A stretch of 64,000 nt of DNA from Hymenobacter lapidiphilus (GCF_013377885.1 NZ_JABKAU010000002.1:124001-188000); one strand, 5' to 3'. Positions 18,879 through 30,537 are shown, counted from the stretch's first letter. The notes: generated by a model not told the origin, from the sequence alone. Made by a program: numbers and translations.

Positions 18879-20198
18879 CTACTTGGTCAGATCGTAGCTT
18901 AGCAGCACGAAAAAGCGGGTAATACCACTGCTGACGCCCTGAGAGCTGGCAAAGCCGTTGGTATTTTCCAGGCGTAGCTCCAGCGCTACGTTCCGCTGGC
19001 TGGCAGTAGTCTTCACCACGCCTATGCTGCCCACTATTCCTGCTTCGAGCCGCGCCCCTTGCATCAGCGGTTTCCACTTCTCGTCGGGCAGCGGGCTCTG
19101 GCCCGGGCCTGGTATCCGGCGAACCTCGCTTTCGTTTTTTAAGAGGTAGCTTACCCCATAGCCTGCCTGGCCAAAGGGCCGTAGTTTGCCGCTGGGCCAG
19201 GTATAGCGTAGCAGCAGCGGTACCCGCACACTCCTGATGTCGGCCCGATACTGATACTGCTGCCCGGTACCGACGCCGTCGGTTGCAACCGCCGTTTCGT
19301 ACTGCTGGGCGTGGTAGAGTGCCTGCAACTGCAACATCAGCTTTTCGCTGACTCTGTTGATGGGCACCGCTACGCCAAGGCCGATTACAGGCTGAATGCC
19401 CGCCGTTGTATTCGAACGAACATTTAGGAAGAACCGGTCGTCGGTTAAAGCCAGGCGGCTACTGCCGGCACCAGCCAGCAGCAGTAGCCGGGCAGGCGGC
19501 GTGCGCACCGCCAGTGAAGGCGCCGGCGCATCGCCCACGCACTCGTTGTAGCGCTCTACCAACCGGGTCAGGGGCCGCAGCCCAAATTCCACTTCGACAA
19601 CTGCGGGCTGCAGCGCAATGCACTGCCGGGTTGCCTCCTGAAGTGTATAGCGAAAGTTGTTATTTTTCTTGTTGTAAAAGGCCAAATTGCCGGACTTGTG
19701 CCTGGACTCAATCCCACTATCGTACAAAGATTTGGGACCAACTACCTGCTCGGTGCCCTGTACCAGCTCGATTACTTGTCCGGTGGAAGTGCGTAGGTAA
19801 TAATGCGACCGGCTTAGGCGGTCTTCGAGGTAAAGCAACGAAAGGGTGCCCTGCACCACCGTTTCCAGAAATACGGGCTGCTGCAACGTGTCCACGCGGG
19901 CCTGTGCAAACGACTGCTGCTGTAGCGAGTCGGCCAGCATAATGGTTTCGGTTTGATAGGTGCGGCCTTTGCGAAGGCCGTAGCCCCACAGCTCGGCCGG
20001 GAGGTAGCGTTGCACGGGTCCGTCCGGCGTGGCGCGGAAACCTACCTGCCGGGCATTACGCTGGGGCCCGCGGGCATCTACCTCGCCGCGCAGCGTGTCG
20101 CCACTGAGCGGAAGCACGTAGCCGGGGCGGAAACTAGACTGGGCCGCGGCCCCGAAGGAAGCACCTAAAAAGGCAGTAAAGAGTAGTTTTTTCAGCAT
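18879..20198 (-). CDS. Outer-membrane beta-barrel protein with unknown N-terminal domain
   Basis: Start ATG 20198 gives 439 residues with a signal peptide (MLKKLLFTAFLGASFGAAAQ). The first half is a beta-rich domain (GYVLPLSGDTLRGEVDARG...), probably periplasmic. The second half has repeated amphipathic strands ending FFVLLSYDLTK, resembling small PorT-like/OMP_b-brl barrels of Bacteroidota. The frame stays open 27 codons upstream, without a signal-like start. A good promoter stands upstream: TATCTTTG (20262-20269, minus) with TTG 20 bp further up. No partner gene is evident, so the function is unknown. Confidence 0.85.
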   Translation of the reverse strand: MLKKLLFTAFLGASFGAAAQSSFRPGYVLPLSGDTLRGEVDARGPQRNARQVGFRATPDGPVQRYLPAELWGYGLRKGRTYQTETIMLADSLQQQSFAQARVDTLQQPVFLETVVQGTLSLLYLEDRLSRSHYYLRTSTGQVIELVQGTEQVVGPKSLYDSGIESRHKSGNLAFYNKKNNNFRYTLQEATRQCIALQPAVVEVEFGLRPLTRLVERYNECVGDAPAPSLAVRTPPARLLLLAGAGSSRLALTDDRFFLNVRSNTTAGIQPVIGLGVAVPINRVSEKLMLQLQALYHAQQYETAVATDGVGTGQQYQYRADIRSVRVPLLLRYTWPSGKLRPFGQAGYGVSYLLKNESEVRRIPGPGQSPLPDEKWKPLMQGARLEAGIVGSIGVVKTTASQRNVALELRLENTNGFASSQGVSSGITRFFVLLSYDLTK

Positions 20199-20261
20199 AT
20201 ATACGATTCTGAGAAGCTGGATTGAACGATTGATATCGATTGTTGCCAGATTGAAACCGGG

Positions 20262-20292
20262 CAAAGATACCGGGGCCATTTCTAGCTAACAA
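20262..20292 (-). promoter_or_regulatory. Bacteroidota-type promoter for the beta-barrel gene
   Basis: On the minus strand TTG (20292-20290), a 20-bp spacer and TATCTTTG (20269-20262) match the TTTG-N~19-TAnnTTTG consensus. It lies about 65 bp before the ATG. Confidence 0.6.
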
Positions 20293-20370
20293 CCCCGATT
20301 TCCGGCCCCGAAACAGTATCTTTAAGCCGCGCCTCCGGGTGCGCTATTTCCCACCCCACCCCGCTGCCAT

Positions 20371-22188
20371 ATGGCCGATTTGCCGCAACCCGTGCCGGTT
20401 TCCTTTCCCGAATTTCAGCCCCTGACCACTGCCAAGTGGCAGGAGCGCCTCACCCGCGACCTGAAGGGCCAGGACCCGGCTACGCTGCGCTGGCAGACGC
20501 CCGATGGTTTCACGGTGGAACCGTTCTATCATCAGGAAGCCCTCGCGGAGCTGGGCGGTGCGCCCGCGCCGCTGATGCGGGCCGCCGGTGCATGGCGAAA
20601 CGTGCCTACCTACGTGGTGCCGGCCGCCAGCCGGGGCCACGAGGCCATCGACCGGGCTGCGGCGGCGCTGAAGCTGGGAGCCGAAGGCGCCCACTTCGTG
20701 CTAACCCAGGCCGATGAGTTTGATGCCGATTACCTGGCACAGCAGCTGCCACTGGCCGACACCTACGTGGGCTATTCGCTGCGGCGCGGCGCGGCCGGGC
20801 TGCTGGGGCGGCTGTATGCTGCCGCCGGAGCACCCTTGCGCGGCTTTATGGTGTCCGACCCCATCACCCACCACGCGCCCGATTTGGCCACTCAGCGGCA
20901 GGAGTTGCACGAGGTGCTGACCGCCAGCCGGGCGTGGCCCGAGTTCCGGGCCTTGGGTCTGGATGCCGCGTATTACGGCAACCGTGGGGCTACTGCCACC
21001 CAGCAGATTGCCTTTGCCCTGAACACGGCTGCCCACTACCTCAGCAAGCTGCCCAATGAGGAGCTGACTGTAGCCGATGTGGCGGCCGCGCTGCACCTGC
21101 ATGTGGCCGTGGCGCCCAACTACTTCTTCGAAATTGCCAAGCTGCGGGCCCTGCGCCGGCTGTGGGCCACGCTGCTGCACGCCTACGGGTTGCCGGCCGA
21201 AGCGGCGGAACGCCTGACGGTTTTCGCCAGCACCGCCACCTGGAGCCAGACCACCCTCGACCCGCACACCAACCTGCTACGCCACGCCACCGAGGCCATG
21301 AGCGCCGTGCTCGGCGGGGCTGATGCCGTGAGCGTGGGCACGTTCGACAGCCTGTTTCACGAGCCCAACGACTTTGCCGAGCGCCTGGCCCGCAACCTGC
21401 CGGTGCTACTGCGCGAGGAGGCCCATTTGGGCCAGGTACAGGATGCGGCCGCCGGCTCCTACTACCTCGAAACCCTTACCGATACGCTGGCCCGCGAGGC
21501 CTGGGTCCTGTTTCAGCGGCTCGAAGCCGCGGGCGGCCTACCCGCCGCTACCGGCCAGGTGCTGGCGCTGCTGCACGAAACGGCCCAGGCACAGTTCCGC
21601 CGGGTGGCCACTGGCGAGCAGGTAGTCATCGGCACCAACCGCTACCAAAACGCCCAGGAGCAGTTCGACTTCAACCCCAAGCGCCTGCTGCGCAGCCCCG
21701 GCTTCGATAGTACCCGCGCCACTTACCCCACCGAAGTGCTGCGGCTGGCCACGGCCCTGCACTTCGAGCGGCGCGAGCTGAAGAAGAAGCGGGCGGCACT
21801 GGTGCTGCTAGGCGCGCATACCAACGAAACCATTCTCGAATCTTTTCTGCAGACGCTACCCGAGTTGGAGCGACCAGAATTGCGCCATGCCCATCCCGAG
21901 GGCACGCTGTCGGTGCTGTTTTCGTCGCCCGAACAGGCCACGCTCATGTACGCTACGCCCGAGCAGTTCGGCCGCTTGGCCCGCACCGTTAGTGGCGTGC
22001 CGCTCGACGAATCTGGCTTCGTACCTCCAACCTTGCTCACCGCCGATTTAGCTACCATGCAGGAGGCTGTGCAGGTATTCGGGTTGAAGGAATTCACGGT
22101 GGAGGGTTATAGCACCGAAGACGTGCTGGCACGCCTGCAGGGTCGGGACGCATCGCCCGGATCTGCCGGAACCACCGAAGCCGAATAA
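20371..22188 (+). CDS. mutA: Methylmalonyl-CoA mutase small (beta) subunit
   Basis: The 605-residue subunit is the non-catalytic partner in the heterodimer that interconverts methylmalonyl-CoA and succinyl-CoA. It opens with an N-terminal helix ([43 protein letters not shown] in the expected order) and a TIM-barrel-like core. The core contains [34 protein letters not shown]. The C-terminal B12-like domain lacks DxHxxG, as expected for this subunit. It is followed 98 bp later by mutB. A -7-like box, TATCTTTA, lies at 20317-20324. Confidence 0.95.
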   Translation: MADLPQPVPVSFPEFQPLTTAKWQERLTRDLKGQDPATLRWQTPDGFTVEPFYHQEALAELGGAPAPLMRAAGAWRNVPTYVVPAASRGHEAIDRAAAALKLGAEGAHFVLTQADEFDADYLAQQLPLADTYVGYSLRRGAAGLLGRLYAAAGAPLRGFMVSDPITHHAPDLATQRQELHEVLTASRAWPEFRALGLDAAYYGNRGATATQQIAFALNTAAHYLSKLPNEELTVADVAAALHLHVAVAPNYFFEIAKLRALRRLWATLLHAYGLPAEAAERLTVFASTATWSQTTLDPHTNLLRHATEAMSAVLGGADAVSVGTFDSLFHEPNDFAERLARNLPVLLREEAHLGQVQDAAAGSYYLETLTDTLAREAWVLFQRLEAAGGLPAATGQVLALLHETAQAQFRRVATGEQVVIGTNRYQNAQEQFDFNPKRLLRSPGFDSTRATYPTEVLRLATALHFERRELKKKRAALVLLGAHTNETILESFLQTLPELERPELRHAHPEGTLSVLFSSPEQATLMYATPEQFGRLARTVSGVPLDESGFVPPTLLTADLATMQEAVQVFGLKEFTVEGYSTEDVLARLQGRDASPGSAGTTEAE

Positions 22189-22286
22189 CCGCTTTTTATA
22201 GTATCCTTTTGATAAGCGGGCGCGCGCCATGCGCCCCGACGCGCCCGGCGGACTTACCCCGACGGACGCATACAATCCGCCCTTGC

Positions 22287-24413
<2,127 letters not shown>

Positions 24414-24437
24414 GCGGTAGTTTTCCTGTATTTTTCA

Positions 24438-24477
24438 ACCACCAGAGTCGGGCTTTCCGGTTCTGGTGGTCCTTTTT
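24438..24477 (+). terminator. Intrinsic terminator after mutB
   Basis: ACCACCAGA (24438-24446) pairs with TCTGGTGGT (24462-24470), followed by CCTTTTTT. It lies within the segment bounded by the mutB 3'-end duplication. Confidence 0.85.
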
Positions 24478-24486
24478 TAGGCTTAT

Positions 24487-25977
24487 ATGGCGTTTCCCAT
24501 CAATATCAGTGAGTTGCTGACCGGCCAGACGGTGGAGTGGGAGCGGCTGGAGTTCAAAACCGGCTGGAACCCAGAGGATGTGGTTCATTCAATCTGCGCC
24601 TTCGCCAACGATATCAACAATCGGGGCGGGGGCTACTTGGTAATCGGGGTGGCGGAGCAGGACGGGCGGCCGGTGCTACCGCCCCAGGGCCTGCCAGCCG
24701 AGCAGCTGGACAGGATACAGAAGGAGCTGCTGAACCTCTGCCACCAGATTACGCCGCCTTATTTTCCCGTGGCTCAGCCAGTGGAGTATCAGGAGAAGAT
24801 GCTGTTCATCATCTGGGTACCAGGCGGCCAGACCCGCCCCTACAAAGCGCCGCTTTCGTTGGGCAAAGAGCACAGGGGCCAGAAAGTGTATTGGGTGCGG
24901 CGGTATGCCAGCACCGTGCAGGTACGCACGGAAGCCGATGAACAGCAATTGCTGGAGTTAGCGGCCAAGGTTCCTTTCGATGACCGAATCAACCACCAGG
25001 CCGAGCTGGCCGATTTGAGTCCGGCCTTAATTCGGGACTTTCTGCGCGAAGTCAAAAGCAACCTGGCCCTGGAGGCGGAAACAATGCCTTTTGCCGACCT
25101 ATGCGAACAAATGCGTTTGGTAAGCGGGCCACCAGAGTATCGGAAGCCGCTGAACATCGGATTACTCATGTTCAACGAGCAGCCCGAACGCTTCTTCCGG
25201 GGGGCAGTCATTGAAGTAATCGTCTACCATGATGAAGTGGGCGACAGTTTCACCGAGAAGCGCTTCACCGGTCCTCTGTCGCGGCAGCTGCGGCAGGCAC
25301 TGGAGTTTTTGCGTAATCAGGTGGTGCGGGAAGAAGTGCTCAAGATATCGGGGCGGGCCGAGGCTGAACGGTTTTTCAACTACCCCTACGATGCGTTGGA
25401 AGAGGCACTGGCTAACGCCGTGTACCACCGCAGCTACGAGAGCCAGCAGACCATCGAGGTAAACGTGCGCCCCGGGCAGCTGGAAATCATCAGCTACCCG
25501 GGGGCGCTGCCGCCGGTTACGCCCGCTATGCTCACGCAGCCGCGCATCGTGTCGCGCGATTACCGCAACCGCCGGGTCGGCGACTTCCTGCGGGAGCTGC
25601 ACCTGACGGAAGGCCGCGCCACTGGACTGCCCAAAATTCGCCGGAGCATGCAGCAGAACGGGTCGCCGCCGCCCGTCTTCACTATGGACGAGGCCCACTC
25701 CTACTTCCTGACCACGCTGCCCATTCATCCGCATTTCGTAACGCGGGTGCTGACCGAGCGCGAGCGGCAAATCCTGCGCTTCTGCCAGCAGCCGCGCAGC
25801 CGCAAGGGTATTCTAGCGCAGGTGGGCCTGGGGGCCTCACTCACCAACTCCACCCGCCACATCACGCCTTTGCTGACTGCTGGCTACCTATCGTTCACCA
25901 TCCCGGCAACGCCCAAACACCTGCGCCAGCAGTACCTAATTACTGTTCGAGGGCAACAGGCATTGAGCGACGCGTAG
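24487..25977 (+). CDS. AlbA_2/Schlafen-type putative DNA-binding regulator with ATP-binding domain
   Basis: The 496-residue protein starts with an AlbA_2 (Schlafen/divergent AAA-4) domain: VEWERLEFKTGWNPEDVVHSICAFAND, GGGYLVIGVAEQDG. A central HATPase_c_4 type region follows (YPYDALEEALANAVYHRSYES, ISYPGALPPVT, RNRRVGDFLREL, GRATGLPKIRRSMQQNG). A C-terminal winged-helix segment (LTERERQILRFCQQPRSRKGIL) completes it. Family members are transcription regulators or RNA/DNA-processing proteins, often on genomic islands and near defence genes. It is enclosed by the mutB 3' end and a degenerate copy of that end, suggesting insertion or gene conversion. Its target is unknown. Confidence 0.9.
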   Translation: MAFPINISELLTGQTVEWERLEFKTGWNPEDVVHSICAFANDINNRGGGYLVIGVAEQDGRPVLPPQGLPAEQLDRIQKELLNLCHQITPPYFPVAQPVEYQEKMLFIIWVPGGQTRPYKAPLSLGKEHRGQKVYWVRRYASTVQVRTEADEQQLLELAAKVPFDDRINHQAELADLSPALIRDFLREVKSNLALEAETMPFADLCEQMRLVSGPPEYRKPLNIGLLMFNEQPERFFRGAVIEVIVYHDEVGDSFTEKRFTGPLSRQLRQALEFLRNQVVREEVLKISGRAEAERFFNYPYDALEEALANAVYHRSYESQQTIEVNVRPGQLEIISYPGALPPVTPAMLTQPRIVSRDYRNRRVGDFLRELHLTEGRATGLPKIRRSMQQNGSPPPVFTMDEAHSYFLTTLPIHPHFVTRVLTERERQILRFCQQPRSRKGILAQVGLGASLTNSTRHITPLLTAGYLSFTIPATPKHLRQQYLITVRGQQALSDA

Positions 25978-26126
25978 CCATCAAGTGTATATGTATTAGC
26001 TACCAAACTGCCTTACCGGCTATCTAAAGAGCCTTTCCAACGCCAATACGTGTATATGTAGTGCATATGTTTAGCACATCTGCGGCGCTGACCGTAACTT
26101 GAGCCACTGCTGCTTCAACGGCGCTC

Positions 26127-26269
26127 ATATTCTCGTCATTACCGGCGGCGTCATCCCGGCCCAGGACTACGCGTTTCTCTTTGATGCCGGCGTGGCCGGC
26201 GTGTACGGCCCCGGTACCGTCATTGCCATTGCCGCCCAGGAGATTTTGGTGAAGCTGGGGGAATCATAA
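26127..26269 (+). pseudogene. mutB: Duplicated 3' end of mutB (remnant)
   Basis: The frame reads [19 protein letters not shown] and continues to EILVKLGES, then TAA. It aligns without gaps to the last 143 bp of mutB (24271-24413); I count about 15 differences (about 90% identity). Nothing of mutB precedes it, so this is a truncated copy. It lies 1.7 kb downstream of the intact gene, on the same strand, and starts 7 bp before an unrelated AT-rich gene. Confidence 0.93.
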
Positions 26270-26275
26270 TATGAG

Positions 26276-26842
26276 ATGGAATTTATGAAATATATTCTGA
26301 TAAAAATATTTATGTTTTTACCCATAATTAGTTATGCACAGAATATTTCAACTTCCCGTAGAAAAGGTATTTTTGATAATCTGGAAAGTGCTTTTAAATA
26401 TCCCGAAAGAGTTAAGCTTCTTGATTTAAGAGGGAAAAACTTGGATTCGTTATCCTCGTCAATAGCTCAATTTAAAAACTTGGAAGTATTACTTCTTGGA
26501 AGCAGACTTCGCAATCTTTGGCTATATCCACGAGCCTGGAAGTATGAGCTTAGACTAAAACGCCTTCCAGCAGGAGGATACGCTCATCTTCATGGGCGCG
26601 GGAATGGAATTTATTATTTGCAGAATAGGTTAGAGCATTTGCCTAGTATTTTGAGCAAACTGACCAATATGATGGTTTTAGACATTCGTTCCACGCGAAT
26701 AAGTGATAATGAAGGAGAAGAAATAGAAAAACAACTTCTCGAAGTTAATCCTGAAATCAACATTATTAAGGAATCAATGAATTCAGAACAACGTATCAGA
26801 GCAAAGAAATATATGCTCAGATACGATATTAAATACTGGTAA
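26276..26842 (+). CDS. Secreted leucine-rich-repeat-like protein, AT-rich
   Basis: The 188-residue product has a signal peptide (MEFMKYILIKIFMFLPIISYAQ) and LRR-type repeats: VKLLDLRGKNLDSLSSSIAQFKNLEVLLLG, later LEHLPSILSKLTNMMVLDIRSTRIS. The start could be ATG 26276 or 26285. Its codons are strikingly A/T-rich among GC-rich neighbours, a sign of recent acquisition. It directly follows the mutB remnant and precedes a MITE-like inverted repeat. LRR proteins of this kind often mediate protein binding; the partner is unknown. Confidence 0.82.
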   Translation: MEFMKYILIKIFMFLPIISYAQNISTSRRKGIFDNLESAFKYPERVKLLDLRGKNLDSLSSSIAQFKNLEVLLLGSRLRNLWLYPRAWKYELRLKRLPAGGYAHLHGRGNGIYYLQNRLEHLPSILSKLTNMMVLDIRSTRISDNEGEEIEKQLLEVNPEINIIKESMNSEQRIRAKKYMLRYDIKYW

Positions 26843-26850
26843 ATATTCAT

Positions 26851-27014
26851 TATATAGCGGTTTCGTGAACCGTAGACACAGGCTATAGAGACGCATCTTT
26901 GCGTCTTATTATCCGCACCGTTAAACGGGCCGTTTATTGTGTCCGTTCAAAGATGAGACGCAAAGATGCGTCTCCACATCGGGCTGGATGCACCGTTCGC
27001 GAAACCGCTATATA
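26851..27014. repeat. MITE-like element with terminal inverted repeats
   Basis: Terminal arms TATATAGCGGTTTCG (26851-26865) and CGAAACCGCTATATA (27000-27014) are perfect reverse complements. Inside, a second pair, 26888-26906 and 26956-26974 (19 bp, starting GAGACGCATCTTTGCGTC), is also perfect. The ends start with TA, as in Tc1/mariner or IS630-related MITEs, but no transposase is encoded. Confidence 0.75.
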
Positions 27015-27039
27015 GTTTGCTAGATTTCAGCAATCATTA

Positions 27040-27471
27040 ATGCTCATCCCCGACCACGACCAAATCGACGCCGATATTGACTGGTTTGCCACCGATGCGG
27101 CGGGCCATGTGCTGCACGTGGCGTCGGGCGGCGGGGTGCTGCCGGGCTCGGTAGCCGCCTCGCAGGCCGATTTACTGGGGCTGCACCAGCACTTCCTCAC
27201 GCGGCCGGAAACCGGGGCGGCGCAGCTGGCGGAAGGCGTCGATATGGCCGAAGCATCCGGTGCGGCCCGCTACGCCCGGCGCGGCCTGTTCTCGTTCGCC
27301 AAAACCAACCTGCACAACCGCGCTGATTCACGCTACCAGCTGGTGGCCCGCCCAGCGGTGCCGCTGCTGCTGGCCGAACTGCCCCCGGAGCTGGCGCAGC
27401 TGCTGCACCGCACCCAACTGCCCGGCTCGGTAGCAACTCTCGACCAACTCGACGCGGCAGCTATTGCCTGA
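27040..27471 (+). CDS. Conserved-looking hypothetical protein
   Basis: The 143-residue product has normal GC-rich codon use but no recognisable domain. It starts MLIPDHDQIDADIDWFATDA and is slightly acidic, with no signal or membrane segment. The phrase ATDAAGHVLHVASGGGVLPGSVA suggests a small soluble alpha/beta fold. It follows the MITE-like repeat and is convergent with the ankyrin gene across a strong hairpin. It may be cargo of the accessory patch or core; context does not decide. Confidence 0.7.
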   Translation: MLIPDHDQIDADIDWFATDAAGHVLHVASGGGVLPGSVAASQADLLGLHQHFLTRPETGAAQLAEGVDMAEASGAARYARRGLFSFAKTNLHNRADSRYQLVARPAVPLLLAELPPELAQLLHRTQLPGSVATLDQLDAAAIA

Positions 27472-27500
27472 TTACCGGCCTACTGCTGAACGATACATGC

Positions 27501-27540
27501 CAACGCCCCGCCTCCTGGCAAACCGGAGGGCGGGGCGTTG
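27501..27540. terminator. Bidirectional hairpin between convergent genes
   Basis: CAACGCCCCGCC (27501-27512) pairs perfectly with GGCGGGGCGTTG (27529-27540). It lies between two converging genes and acts at their 3' ends; no long T-tract is present. Confidence 0.75.
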
Positions 27541-27566
27541 AGCGTTTCGGGAGGAGCCGGTTGGGG

Positions 27567-28046
27567 CTACTCGGGCAGCACCGCCAGGGCGTGGTCGTTG
27601 CCTTTTTGGCGGGCCAGGTCGCGGGCCGATTGGCCTTTGTTGTCGCGCAGGGTGGCATCGGCCCCGGCGGCGAGGAGCAGGTCGAGGAATTCGTGGCGGC
27701 CGAACAGCACGGCGAACATGAGGGCCGTGCTGCCCTCGCCGTTGCGGGCGTTGAGTTCGGCCCCGTGGTCGAGGAGCAGCTGGGCCATGCCGGTGTGGCC
27801 CTTGAACGCGACGCCCATCAGGACGGTGTTACCGCCACCGACGGGCTGGTTGGGGTTGGCCCCGCCGGCGAGCAGGGCGCGGGTGGCGTCGAGGTGGGCG
27901 TCGTAGGCGGCCAGCACGAGGGGCGTGAAGCCGCGGCCGTCGGGGGCGTTAGCGTTGGCCCCTTCGGCCAGCAGGCGCGTGATGGTTGCCGCATCGTTTT
28001 GGCGGACGGCGGCAAGTAGCTGGTCTTGCAGGTCAGTGGCGGACAT
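27567..28046 (-). CDS. Ankyrin-repeat protein
   Basis: From ATG 28046 the 159-residue protein consists almost wholly of ankyrin repeats: NDAATITRLLAEGANANAPDGRGFTPLVLAAYDAHLDATRALLAGGANPN and two further similar units ending GQSARDLARQKGNDHAL. Such proteins bind partners and are seldom catalytic. The frame continues to 28205, where an ATG at 28115 would add a weak hydrophobic stretch (MRILALAGGIPPLLAY); I prefer the shorter form because the repeats begin right after it. Nothing upstream indicates a partner. Confidence 0.88.
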   Translation of the reverse strand: MSATDLQDQLLAAVRQNDAATITRLLAEGANANAPDGRGFTPLVLAAYDAHLDATRALLAGGANPNQPVGGGNTVLMGVAFKGHTGMAQLLLDHGAELNARNGEGSTALMFAVLFGRHEFLDLLLAAGADATLRDNKGQSARDLARQKGNDHALAVLPE

Positions 28047-28214
28047 GGGCGGGTGAGTTGGTTGGGTGTAGGCGAGCAGAGGCGGGATACCGCCGGCAAG
28101 CGCGAGGATGCGCATTATCGGGCCACCCATAATGGGCCGCCCAGGCCCCTCATACGGCCAAAGCGCGCAATGGATTCCGGCACGGTGAATTCGGCAATGG
28201 CGCATTCAGGAGAC

Positions 28215-28988
28215 TTACGCCACGGCCAACTTAGACTCCATCGGCAGGGCCAGCTGCGCTTGGCGGCGCAGGTGCCGGCGCGTAATCACTACGGAAAGCA
28301 CGATGGTTAACACCCGAAACACGTTGGCCCCTACGCTGCCCACGGCCGAATTATCCACCTCAAACAGCATCCACCACCCGTTCATAAACACGTGCAGGAA
28401 GATGGGCACCCACAGATTTTTCCAGCTTTTGAAGAGCCAGCCGAACCAGACCCCACCCCCAAACGTGATGGCCATCACGCTGACGGCGGACATAAAATCA
28501 TGGCTCTGGTAAAGGTGCAGCGAGGCGAAAATACCAGACTCGACCAGAATCACCAGCAGCCAGGGCAGCTTTCCGTGGCGGTAGAGCTGGCCGAAGAGGA
28601 AGCCCCGAAACAGCGTTTCCTCGCGCAAGCCAGCCAGTAGCGCGCCACCAAACAACCCCGAAAGCAGGGCCGGACCCGCCTTGGTGGTGAGCGGAAACAG
28701 CACCGCGTAGCCCAGCAGCATGGGCAGGGTACAGCCGAGGCCCATCAGCAGCCCCGTGCCAATGGGGGCCTGCCAACCCAGTTCCGACAGCACCCGACGG
28801 GGGCCGCACCAAATTGCCAGCATCAGCATCGGAACCCAAATCCACGAGCAGGAGATGTAAAGCAGGGTTTCCAGCTTGGAAAGTTCGCTGGGCTCCACGC
28901 CCAGCAGTTGCATGGCGTAGCCAGGGCCATACAGCGCCAGTAGGAAGGTTGAAAATGTAACGGCTACAAGTAAGAGGCGCTTTTTCAT
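28215..28988 (-). CDS. CPBP-family intramembrane metalloprotease
   Basis: The 257-residue multi-pass protein belongs to the CAAX/Abi (CPBP) protease family. The diagnostic motifs are present: EExxxR in LREETLFRGF (E123, E124, R128), then FASLHLYQSHD (H158) and FLHVFMNGWWML. About seven hydrophobic segments cover the chain. Bacterial members can mature lipidated proteins or confer bacteriocin self-immunity, and no substrate is evident. The product is not linked in an operon to the ankyrin gene except by proximity; the next feature upstream is a long inverted repeat. Confidence 0.9.
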   Translation of the reverse strand: MKKRLLLVAVTFSTFLLALYGPGYAMQLLGVEPSELSKLETLLYISCSWIWVPMLMLAIWCGPRRVLSELGWQAPIGTGLLMGLGCTLPMLLGYAVLFPLTTKAGPALLSGLFGGALLAGLREETLFRGFLFGQLYRHGKLPWLLVILVESGIFASLHLYQSHDFMSAVSVMAITFGGGVWFGWLFKSWKNLWVPIFLHVFMNGWWMLFEVDNSAVGSVGANVFRVLTIVLSVVITRRHLRRQAQLALPMESKLAVA

Positions 28989-29127
28989 GACGTTTGAGGT
29001 AGTAGTGATGCCTCAAAAGTGCGGCACCAGCCCCCGTCAGGAAATGAGAAAAGCGGTAATCCGGGGAAAAATCCGATGAAGTCCCCCAACTCGGGGTTGA
29101 ACTGCTTCAGCCCCAATTTCCCCTCCT

Positions 29128-29286
29128 TGAAGCCGTTTACAAAGTCCCCGGAATCAATCAGAACGTCATGCTGAGCGCAGTCGAAGCATCTCTACCACCA
29201 AAGTAGACATGCCACTGCGGTAGAGATGCTTCGACAGGCTCAACATGACGTTCTGATTGATTCCGGGGACTTTGTAAACGGCTTCA
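29128..29286. repeat. Long inverted repeat, family A (within a 344-bp gap)
   Basis: Outer arms TGAAGCCGTTTACAAAGTCC (from 29128) and its complement (ending 29286) pair over tens of bases through the CGTCATG...CATGACG cores. The left arm reads GTCATGCTGAGCGCAGTCGA and the right ends TCGACAGGCTCAACATGAC, so pairing has a few mismatches. The 28989-29332 gap holds nothing else recognisable. Confidence 0.85.
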
Positions 29287-29332
29287 GCTTTATTTCCTTA
29301 CCACTTCCTCACCCCATTACCTCATCACCCAA

Positions 29333-30484
29333 CTACGCCATGGCCCGCACCAGCACCCGGCGCAGCGGGGGCCATTGGGCGGCCCGGAACGCCCCTTCGA
29401 CCAGCCAGGGGGCGCGGGCCAGCAGGCGCATGAGGCGGTAGCGGCGGGCCAGGTCGCGGCCCAGGCGGCGCTCCACGGCGGCGGCGTAGGGCGCGAGGGC
29501 CTCGGGGCCGAAGGTGTTGGCGGCGCAGCAGCGGGCGGCGTGCTCGGCGGCCAGCAGCCCGCTGATAACGGCCGTATCGATGCCGTGGCCCTGCAGCGGG
29601 TCGATGAGGGCGGCCGCGTCGCCGCAGAGCAGGGCGCGGGTTCCGGTAAGGGGCCGGCTAGAGCCACCCAGTGGCAGCCCGAAACCTTGAATTGGGCCGA
29701 GTTGGCGGGCCCGGGTGAAACGCGGCACCAGGTGCGGGTGGGTTTCGAGCAGCTCCTGCAACACCAGTTTCAGGTCGAGTTTCTGGCGCGCCACATCCGA
29801 GGAAAGCATGCCGAAGCCCACGTTGAAACGGCCCGCGCCCACCGGGAACACCCAGCAGTAGCCGGCCCGGTAACGCCCCAGAAACAGAAAGTCGCTGGTG
29901 GTGGCGGGCACGTCGTCCACGTCTTCGAAGTAGGCCCGCACGGCGGCGCAGTGCCGGGTCCGGTCGAGGGGCGCGGGGGCCAGGGCGCGGGCTACGGCCG
30001 AATGGGCCCCGTCGCAGCCGATGAGCAGGCGGGCCATGAGGCGGCTGCCGTCGGCGAGCTGCACCGCCGCGCCGTCGGCATCGGCCGTTACGGTTTTCAC
30101 GGGGCTGTTCTCACGGATGTCGGTATTGGTGCGGCGGCGCACAAGCGTGAGCAGGGCATCATCGAAATGCAGGCGCGGCGAGTTGAAGGCCGGCGCCTGC
30201 CAATGCACGCTCACGCCGGTGCCGGCCGGCGACACGAGGCGGCTGGTGCGCATGTCGGTGCGGTGGCCGGCCGTAAGTTCGCGCAGCTCGGCGGCCCAAG
30301 CGGGGTTGAGGCGGGTGAGGGCCTTGAGGGCGGGGCTGGGAATGGCGTCGCCGCACACCTTGTCGCGCGGGAATTGCGCCTTATCGAGCAGACCTACCCG
30401 CAGGCCGCTGCCGGCCAGCCCCAGCGCGCAGGCCGTACCCGCCGGCCCCGCTCCCACTATCAGCACATCGTAATCGTAGGGCAT
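29333..30484 (-). CDS. Geranylgeranyl-reductase-family FAD-dependent oxidoreductase
   Basis: The 383-residue flavoprotein has the N-terminal dinucleotide fold DVLIVGAGPAGTACALGL, the family motif FPRDKVCGDAI and the C-terminal FAD motif LLCGDAAALIDPLQGHGID. This is the geranylgeranyl reductase/monooxygenase-like group, which hydrogenates isoprenoid chains or modifies quinones and carotenoids. ATG 30484 (MPYDYDVLIVG) is preferred over the frame's extension into the repeat. No isoprenoid gene is adjacent, so substrate is uncertain. Confidence 0.9.
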   Translation of the reverse strand: MPYDYDVLIVGAGPAGTACALGLAGSGLRVGLLDKAQFPRDKVCGDAIPSPALKALTRLNPAWAAELRELTAGHRTDMRTSRLVSPAGTGVSVHWQAPAFNSPRLHFDDALLTLVRRRTNTDIRENSPVKTVTADADGAAVQLADGSRLMARLLIGCDGAHSAVARALAPAPLDRTRHCAAVRAYFEDVDDVPATTSDFLFLGRYRAGYCWVFPVGAGRFNVGFGMLSSDVARQKLDLKLVLQELLETHPHLVPRFTRARQLGPIQGFGLPLGGSSRPLTGTRALLCGDAAALIDPLQGHGIDTAVISGLLAAEHAARCCAANTFGPEALAPYAAAVERRLGRDLARRYRLMRLLARAPWLVEGAFRAAQWPPLRRVLVRAMA

Positions 30485-30537
30485 TTTTGGGGTGGGATGA
30501 TTGGGACGATGGGGGAAAGTGGCGAACACAAATAACG

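Noticed and set aside
20281..20370. Cobalamin riboswitch before mutA or the adenosyltransferase
   Set aside because: No B12-box-like sequence or long conserved leader; upstream gaps are short or filled by the inverted repeat.
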